DNA of 6,090 bases from Scatomorpha gallistercoris. Its GTDB lineage: Bacteria > Bacillota > Clostridia > Oscillospirales > Oscillospiraceae. Where the stretch lies: positions 1 through 6,090 of the forward strand of contig DVFX01000118.1 of the NCBI GenBank assembly GCA_018713005.1. Direction: 5' to 3'. Below are positions 5,104 to 6,090 of this stretch, one piece after another. Both the position numbers and the translations under genes were made by a program. The number at the start of each line of letters is the position of its first letter. Position 1 is the first letter of the stretch. The notes under the pieces were generated by a model, which saw only the letters and a program-made list of their open reading frames with translations, was not told where the DNA came from and ran no database searches.

Positions 5104-6084
5104 TTATTGCACGTTCAGCTCTATGCAGTCTAGCACGGCTTCGACGTCGGCGGTGGTCATAAATGAGGCGTCTACTGTAATTCGGCAGTCGCTGCTTAAA
5201 TTATGCCCTTCGTCTATGATATATTGGCATTCGGCAAGCACATGCTCGTCTTTGGCGCAAATGAAGAATTCAACGCCCGAGGAGTTCGTGTAGGTGTAGA
5301 CGCTGTCGTATTCCTCGGCCAGAACATAGTCTGAAAGTATGCTCAGATTTTCTATCCTGCAATCGCCTGTATAGTTAAGCTGGAAGTTTGCGCCCGAATC
5401 CTCGGCGAAAACAGCGCAGTAGTATATGCCTTTTAAGTTGTCGCTGCGGTCTTTAATTGTGTAAAAGAGGTAAGGGATGTCCAAAGGGGTGCAGCGCTCC
5501 TGAATCCTGCCAAAATCCACGTTGATAAACTCAGCCAGATAATCTGAGAAATTCAGGGGATTAAAAGATATATACTCTCGCTTGACCGCCTTGCTGCCGG
5601 TGTCAAAGACGTCACGTACCAGGATGTCTCCCTCGCCTGATATGACCTCAAAGTCAGTCCAGTTGTAACCGCCGCGCGTAGAGCCGCCGAGATATTCATC
5701 ATTGTCCCAATTGCGCAGCTTGTTCCATACCGGGCCGTTTCTTTCATAAAATGAATCCAACGTGCGTCCAATGCCCCAGCCGGGTCCTACGGATTCAATG
5801 CCGTAGCCCTGCGGAGCGTCGCCGTTCAAAACGCCGGTATTGGTGAACTGAATACTCGGCGTTTCCCCTGGAGCTAGTGCCTGCTTTCCAACAAAGTATC
5901 TCCCATACACCGCGCCCGCGCCCGTCACCAGCAGCGCGGCCGCAACCGCCGCGGCGATAAGTACGCCGGGGCGCAGTTTCCGCCGGCGCACAGGCGGGCT
6001 GGATGCCTTGAGGCGCGCAAGCAACCTTCCCTTTGTGCCTTCGCCGGGCTCAATGCTGTCCACGGCGCGTTTTAGTCTGTCCAT
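5104..6084 (-). CDS. Single-pass membrane protein, anti-sigma-like, unrecognised outer domain
   Basis: The 326-residue protein has a cytoplasmic N-terminus of about 40 residues (MDRLKRAVDSIEPGEGTKGRLLARL) ending in a basic patch (RRRKLRP), one membrane helix at about 41-60 (VLIAAAVAAALLVTGAGAVY), and an outer domain of about 265 residues. This layout and the 'I-x-P-x-E-x-x-K-x-R-hydrophobic-L' start are typical of clostridial anti-sigma proteins encoded after an ECF sigma gene. The outer domain contains seven cysteines (198, 223, 242, 276, 286, 300, 320) and many aromatic residues; I do not recognise its fold. The ATG has only six bases of window upstream of it, which include TAG on the minus strand (6089-6087), possibly the end of an upstream sigma gene. 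A ribosome binding site cannot be seen, so the start is likely but not proven. The gene reads more AT-rich than the first sigma operon. Confidence 0.65.
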   Translation of the reverse strand: MDRLKRAVDSIEPGEGTKGRLLARLKASSPPVRRRKLRPGVLIAAAVAAALLVTGAGAVYGRYFVGKQALAPGETPSIQFTNTGVLNGDAPQGYGIESVGPGWGIGRTLDSFYERNGPVWNKLRNWDNDEYLGGSTRGGYNWTDFEVISGEGDILVRDVFDTGSKAVKREYISFNPLNFSDYLAEFINVDFGRIQERCTPLDIPYLFYTIKDRSDNLKGIYYCAVFAEDSGANFQLNYTGDCRIENLSILSDYVLAEEYDSVYTYTNSSGVEFFICAKDEHVLAECQYIIDEGHNLSSDCRITVDASFMTTADVEAVLDCIELNVQ

Positions 6085-6090
6085 GTCTAC

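Overview
The window reads as a chromosomal segment of a fairly high-GC Firmicute, probably a clostridial gut-type lineage such as Oscillospiraceae. This is inferred from the rpoA-rplQ pair, strong AGGAGG-type ribosome binding sites, Gram-positive style lipoproteins with Pro/Ser/Thr stalks, ECF sigma/anti-sigma pairs, and DUF3788-like and YjdF/DUF2238-like proteins. No taxon can be fixed from the sequence alone.

Positions 1-477 are the end of a ribosomal protein operon: the last codons of rpoA, all of rplQ (L17), and a strong intrinsic terminator.

Positions about 534-3476 hold a tightly packed four-gene plus-strand operon: an ECF sigma factor (start re-assigned to 621), a single-pass membrane anti-sigma-like protein, an SGNH/GDSL hydrolase lipoprotein, and a small lipoprotein, closed by a terminator. 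The second gene is the most interesting item. After its N-terminal cytoplasmic part and membrane helix, its outer part reads as an AMIN-like domain followed by a SPOR-like domain. Both families are known for binding peptidoglycan. The suggested model is a cell-wall sensing sigma/anti-sigma switch co-expressed with an envelope esterase or O-acyl-modifying enzyme and an accessory lipoprotein.

Positions 3477-4616 hold a good extended -10 promoter, a leader of about 160 nt with several hairpins and mutually exclusive pairings that I cannot assign to a known riboswitch, and a multi-pass membrane protein of the YjdF/DUF2238 type. A hairpin terminator follows and probably serves both strands.

Positions 4615-6084 are on the minus strand: a small DUF3788-like protein with its own extended -10 promoter and, upstream of it, a second single-pass anti-sigma-like membrane protein with a cysteine-containing outer domain. 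Its sigma partner, if there is one, would lie just beyond the right edge. Parts of this minus-strand block are visibly more AT-rich than the first sigma operon. No tRNA, rRNA, CRISPR array, insertion sequence or phage gene was seen.
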